From Chitinophagaceae bacterium (GTDB lineage: Bacteria; Bacteroidota; Bacteroidia; Chitinophagales; Chitinophagaceae): a stretch of DNA of 64,000 nt. The notes under the pieces were generated by a model that had not been told where the DNA came from, searched no databases, and saw only the letters and a list, made by a program, of their open reading frames with translations. The stretch spans positions 310,001 to 374,000 of the forward strand of contig JADJOC010000010.1 of assembly GCA_016713965.1 (NCBI GenBank), read 5' to 3'. Shown one piece after another: positions 60,486 through 64,000 of the stretch (its first letter is position 1; each line of letters starts with the position of its first letter). Made by a program: the position numbers and the translations under genes.

Positions 60486-61244
60486 ATGTCAACAAAGAAA
60501 AGGATTTTATTCATTGCTAATGAAATGTCTCCCTACCTCGAGCTTACAGAGTTTGCTGAAATAGTAAATAAGCTGGCTGTAAAAGCTAATGATACAGGCA
60601 TGGAAGTAAGGTGCATTATGCCCCGTTTTGGAGTTATCAATGAAAGAAGGCATCGTTTGCATGAAGTTGTCCGTTTATCTGGTATAAATGTATCAATAAA
60701 TAATGATGATTATCCTTTGGTGATAAAGGTAGCTTCTTTACCGAATGCCAGGTTAGAAATTTATTTTTTAGATAATGAAGATTATTTTAAACGTAAATCT
60801 ATTTTCCATGATGAAAAAGAAAATTGGTTTGATGATAACGGGCTAAGGACAGTATTATTTTGTAAAGGTGCCCTGGAAACGGTTAAGAAATTTGGATGGC
60901 CCCCTGATATTATTCATTGTAGTGGCTGGATGACCGGTTTAATACCCATGTTTTTGAAAACTGCTTATAAAAAAGAGCCGGTATTTAGTAATAGTAAAGT
61001 AGTGTTTACGATTGGCCAAAATTCATTCAAAGAAAAACTTGGAGCTGATTTTTTGAAGTTAGCTACCATTAATGATAATATTACCAAAAAAGAATTAGAG
61101 CCCTATAAATTAATTAATAATGCAGCATTATTCAGGGGTGGGGCTACTTTTGCAGATGCAATTACATTTGGTGCAGAATCTGTAGATAAAAAACTTGTTG
61201 AAGATTTTTCAAAAGTAAAAGGTAAAAAAGATAATAAAGTATAA
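60486..61244 (+). CDS. Glycogen/starch synthase catalytic-domain protein, N-terminal domain only
   Basis: 252 residues matching only the GT5 (glycogen synthase) N-terminal Rossmann domain: RILFIANEMSPYLELTEFAE, EVRCIMPRFGVINERRHRLH, RLEIYFLDNEDYFKRKSIFH and DNGLRTVLFCKGALETVKKF, with PPDIIHCSGWMTGLIPMFLK. The second, nucleotide-sugar-binding domain is missing and the protein ends in a Lys/Asp tail with a normal stop, so it is not a frame-break product. Such short forms beside panC are frequent in Bacteroidota (from memory). The usual KxGG motif is replaced (YLELTE), so catalysis is doubtful. Intact. Confidence 0.75.
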   Translation: MSTKKRILFIANEMSPYLELTEFAEIVNKLAVKANDTGMEVRCIMPRFGVINERRHRLHEVVRLSGINVSINNDDYPLVIKVASLPNARLEIYFLDNEDYFKRKSIFHDEKENWFDDNGLRTVLFCKGALETVKKFGWPPDIIHCSGWMTGLIPMFLKTAYKKEPVFSNSKVVFTIGQNSFKEKLGADFLKLATINDNITKKELEPYKLINNAALFRGGATFADAITFGAESVDKKLVEDFSKVKGKKDNKV

Positions 61245-61331
61245 TGCTGAAAATGATTTAACAGACTATTTACAATTATATTCCGACCTTGCTAAATAGA
61301 AAAATTTACCAACCTTTTTTAAATTCTTATT

Positions 61332-62831
61332 GTGCAAAGAAGATTTTTATACATCGTTTCGATTATTGTTTTTTCATGTTGTTTTTTTATTGTAAGCTGT
61401 AATAAACTCGATACTACCGATATTGGCAGTGATTTAATACCTGTGGTTGATAATGTGAATACTTTTGATACTGTATTAACTGTTGTTTCTGCCCAGGAAC
61501 TTTTTGAAGATACTACCAGGATAGGCAGAAGTGAAGATCATGTTTTGGGCCGTATCAGCAATGATCCCCTTTTTGGCACTACTGATGCTAATATATATGT
61601 ACAACTTAAACCTACTTTTTATCCTTATTATTTTGGTTCGGCAAACGATACTATCAATCCCCAGTTAGATCCAAAAACCGGTTTTGATTCCGTAGTGCTT
61701 TGTTTAAATTATCGGGGTTTTTGGGGAGATAGCACAATACCCCAACAAATTACAGTAAAAGAGGTGGTAGATGAAGATTTTAGAGATTCTGTCCTGGTTA
61801 CCAAAAAATTAAGTTACAAGCCAACTACAGGCGCTACCTTAGGCAGCACTATTATAGATATCAGGGATTTGCCCAAATGGCAAACATTTTCAGGTAGAAA
61901 AGATTCCGTAAGAAACCAGATACGGATAAAATTATCAAACGCATTTGCAAATAGCATATTTAATAGTGATACGACTGCTCCGGGGGGAAATTTCAGGACT
62001 GACTCTTTGTTTAGAAAGTTTTTAAATGGTTTTGCAATAGAGGCGGGCAATATGGGGAATGCTATTATGTATAGCAACTTAGCTGACAGTACTACAAAGC
62101 TTGAGGTATATTATCGCAAAAAAAATAAAGCTGGAATCGATACGACATATTCCTCATTTAAATTAAATACCACTCCTAATGGCTTTAATGGCAACTTTTC
62201 TGCCACTGCTAATAATGTTACCAGGAACAGGGTAGGTTTTCCGATTTCAAATCCCGGGCCTGATGAAATTTATTTACAAACTACCCCGGGCACTTATGCC
62301 AACTTAAGCATCCCGACATTATCAACTTTTGGAAACAGGATTATACATAGGGCAGAATTAATTATTGAGCAGGTACCTACTGATCCTTTATTTGATAAAG
62401 TATTTTCGGTGCCGGATTATTTATACCTTGATTTGCGTGATACCCCCGCAATACCGGAAAAATGGAAACCCATTTATTTTGATTTAGATCCTGGTACAAA
62501 TTATAATCCTGATAATGCATCATTCTTTTTTCCGGCTAATGGTGTTGATTTTAATTACTTTGGAGGATTTGCAAGAAACAAAACAGACCAGTTTAGCAAC
62601 GCTATCAAATATTATAATGTTAATATTACCCGCTATGTACAAAAAATTATAACAACAAATATTCCTAATTATTCATTCAGGTTATTTTCTCCGTATTCTA
62701 TAACTTATCCACAGTATAATAGTGGAGAATTTCGTTATCGCAATAGCCTGAGTTTTGGAAGGGTTAAAGTTGGTGGCGGGAGTCATGCAAATTATCCTAT
62801 GCGCCTGCGAATTATTTATTCTAAATTATAA
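61332..62831 (+). CDS. DUF4270 family lipoprotein
   Basis: 499 residues. GTG start (61332): MQRRFLYIVSIIVFSCCFFIVSC, a lipoprotein signal with lipobox VSC at residue 23, so outer-membrane anchored. NKLDTTDIGSDLIPVVDNVN and SEDHVLGRISNDPLFGTTDA are the DUF4270 opening. The rest is beta-rich with FPISNPGPDEIYLQ, LSTFGNRIIHRAELIIEQ and a C-terminal NYPMRLRIIYSKL. Function unknown; in the Bacteroidetes the family is often found with glycan-related genes, and here it follows the GT5-like gene. No in-frame ATG upstream, so GTG is chosen. A terminator follows. Confidence 0.88.
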   Translation: MQRRFLYIVSIIVFSCCFFIVSCNKLDTTDIGSDLIPVVDNVNTFDTVLTVVSAQELFEDTTRIGRSEDHVLGRISNDPLFGTTDANIYVQLKPTFYPYYFGSANDTINPQLDPKTGFDSVVLCLNYRGFWGDSTIPQQITVKEVVDEDFRDSVLVTKKLSYKPTTGATLGSTIIDIRDLPKWQTFSGRKDSVRNQIRIKLSNAFANSIFNSDTTAPGGNFRTDSLFRKFLNGFAIEAGNMGNAIMYSNLADSTTKLEVYYRKKNKAGIDTTYSSFKLNTTPNGFNGNFSATANNVTRNRVGFPISNPGPDEIYLQTTPGTYANLSIPTLSTFGNRIIHRAELIIEQVPTDPLFDKVFSVPDYLYLDLRDTPAIPEKWKPIYFDLDPGTNYNPDNASFFFPANGVDFNYFGGFARNKTDQFSNAIKYYNVNITRYVQKIITTNIPNYSFRLFSPYSITYPQYNSGEFRYRNSLSFGRVKVGGGSHANYPMRLRIIYSKL

Positions 62832-62848
62832 ATGTATAACATATTTAT

Positions 62849-62878
62849 AAAGCTTCTATATTAATTTATAGAAGCTTT
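62849..62878 (+). terminator. Terminator after the DUF4270 gene
   Basis: AAAGCTTCTATA and TATAGAAGCTTT form a 12-bp stem around TTAATT, about 18 bases after the stop; the T-run is short. Confidence 0.7.
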
Positions 62879-62879
62879 G

Positions 62880-62907
62880 TTGTTTATCAGTTACAATCTT
62901 ATCTTTG
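62880..62907 (+). promoter_or_regulatory. Promoter of metK
   Basis: TTG (62880-62882), 17-base spacer, TATCTTTG (62900-62907), an exact TTG-N17-TANNTTTG promoter, 18 bases before the metK ATG. Confidence 0.6.
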
Positions 62908-62925
62908 CGATCTTAAAAAAAACAT

Positions 62926-64000
62926 ATGCCGTATTTATTTACATCAGAATCTGTAAGTGAAGGTCATCCTGATAAAGTAGCCGATCAGATAAGCGATGCC
63001 TTAATTGATAATTTTTTAGCTTTTGACCCTGCCAGTAAAGTGGCATGCGAAACCCTTGTTACTACGGGTCAGGTAGTGTTGGCCGGGGAGGTGAAAAGCA
63101 AAGCTTATTTAGATGTACAGGAAATAGCACGAGGAGTAATCCGTAAAATAGGATATACTAAAAGTGAATACATGTTTGAAGCCAATTCTTGTGGTATTCT
63201 TTCGGCAATACATGAACAATCTGCTGATATAAACCAGGGGGTAGATAAAAAGAAAAAGGAAGAGCAGGGTGCAGGCGACCAGGGAATGATGTTTGGCTAT
63301 GCTACTAATGAGACAGAAAATTTTATGCCACTTGCTTTAGACCTGGCACATTATATTTTACAAGAGCTGGCAGCATTGCGAAGAGAAAATACAGCAATAA
63401 AATATTTACGTCCTGATGCGAAAAGCCAGGTTACTTTAGAGTATGATGACAATAACCAGCCTATCCGTATTGATGCGATTGTAGTATCTACGCAGCATGA
63501 TGACTTTGGCGATGAAGAAAAAATGCTGGCCAGGATAAAAAAAGATATCATTAAAATTTTGATACCCCGGGTAATTTCAAAATACCCAAAATATGCCAAT
63601 TTATTTAATGATAAAATAAAATACCACATTAATCCCACTGGTAAATTTGTAATTGGCGGTCCTCATGGAGATACCGGATTAACAGGCCGCAAAATTATTG
63701 TAGATACTTATGGCGGTAAAGGAGCACATGGCTGTGGGGCTTTTAGCGGTAAAGATCCCAGCAAAGTGGATAGAAGCGCTGCATACGCAACAAGGCATAT
63801 AGCAAAAAATTTAGTAGCTGCGGGTTTATGTGATGAAGTATTGGTACAGGTTAGTTATGCTATTGGCGTAGCACAACCTACAAGTATTAATGTAGTAACT
63901 TATGATACCGCTAAGGTAAATTTAACTGATGGGGAAATTGCTAAAAAAGTAATGAAAATGACTTGCTTTGATATGCGCCCATATTTTATTGAGCAACGTT
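62926..64000 (+). CDS. metK: S-adenosylmethionine synthetase, partial
   Basis: Makes SAM from methionine and ATP, cytosolic. Cut by the right edge after about 358 codons of an expected 420 or so. Opens [20 protein letters not shown] with the catalytic His and Lys, DQISDALID with the Mg ligand, [15 protein letters not shown], and the [20 protein letters not shown] loop (residues about 118-137) after a Bacteroidota-type KKKKEEQ insertion. [20 protein letters not shown], then [20 protein letters not shown], and [18 protein letters not shown]. No frame break in the part present. The ATG is 18 bases after a good promoter. Confidence 0.97.
   Translation, partial: MPYLFTSESVSEGHPDKVADQISDALIDNFLAFDPASKVACETLVTTGQVVLAGEVKSKAYLDVQEIARGVIRKIGYTKSEYMFEANSCGILSAIHEQSADINQGVDKKKKEEQGAGDQGMMFGYATNETENFMPLALDLAHYILQELAALRRENTAIKYLRPDAKSQVTLEYDDNNQPIRIDAIVVSTQHDDFGDEEKMLARIKKDIIKILIPRVISKYPKYANLFNDKIKYHINPTGKFVIGGPHGDTGLTGRKIIVDTYGGKGAHGCGAFSGKDPSKVDRSAAYATRHIAKNLVAAGLCDEVLVQVSYAIGVAQPTSINVVTYDTAKVNLTDGEIAKKVMKMTCFDMRPYFIEQR

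Overview
The window looks like a chromosomal segment of a low-GC Bacteroidota, most likely a member of the Chitinophagaceae. Support comes from type IX secretion (T9SS) C-terminal sorting domains, TonB-type outer-membrane receptors, DUF4270 and DUF4254 proteins, TANNTTTG-type promoter elements and the near absence of Shine-Dalgarno sequences. Family assignments are from motif recognition only; no database search was run.

Layout. 1-4.1 kb: a WG-repeat protein cut by the window edge, then gyrA. 4.1-9.5 kb: two long secreted SBBP-repeat/T9SS proteins flanking a third copy reduced to its two ends by an internal deletion. 9.7-16 kb: an Omp85-like barrel protein, a complete IS110-type insertion sequence lodged inside a palindromic repeat, and malQ. 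16-28 kb: mainly housekeeping and metabolic genes (dipeptide epimerase, M13 and M48 peptidases, trmH, pcm, yhhQ, a GH31 glucosidase, prmA, plsY). 28.5-40.6 kb: a polysaccharide locus (DUF4254, C-methyltransferase type protein, glycosyltransferase/methyltransferase fusion, sugar-nucleotide epimerase, GT9, gmd, GT2, GT4, YfhO) with a repeat-packed 700-base gap. 41-44.3 kb: a TonB-type barrel and DUF445. 44.5-46.7 kb: tRNA-His, a deleted AbiGi-like defence gene and a Fic protein. 46.9-53.3 kb: S41, DinB, S8 and ALDH7 genes. 53.6-64 kb: panB, ppx-ppk1, rfaE2, a flippase-like membrane protein, panC, a GT5-like protein, DUF4270 and metK, which is cut by the right edge.

More than 25 one-base frame breaks fall in about 20 otherwise well-conserved genes. 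Almost all lie in homopolymer runs and most are one base short. Essential genes are hit as readily as others, so I read this as assembly error and list each such gene as one CDS with the break marked. Two genes look genuinely damaged: the SBBP remnant at 6498-6963 and the AbiGi-like gene at 44717-45317.

The most interesting object is the IS110 element at about 11894-13195. The non-coding stretch upstream of its transposase has a TANNTTTG promoter followed by two consecutive stem-loops with large internal loops, the architecture expected of a bridge RNA. One loop carries a near copy of the element's own end, as a donor guide would. The element sits in the centre of a palindrome whose uninterrupted copy is present at 49120-49258, which lets its ends and empty target site be reconstructed.
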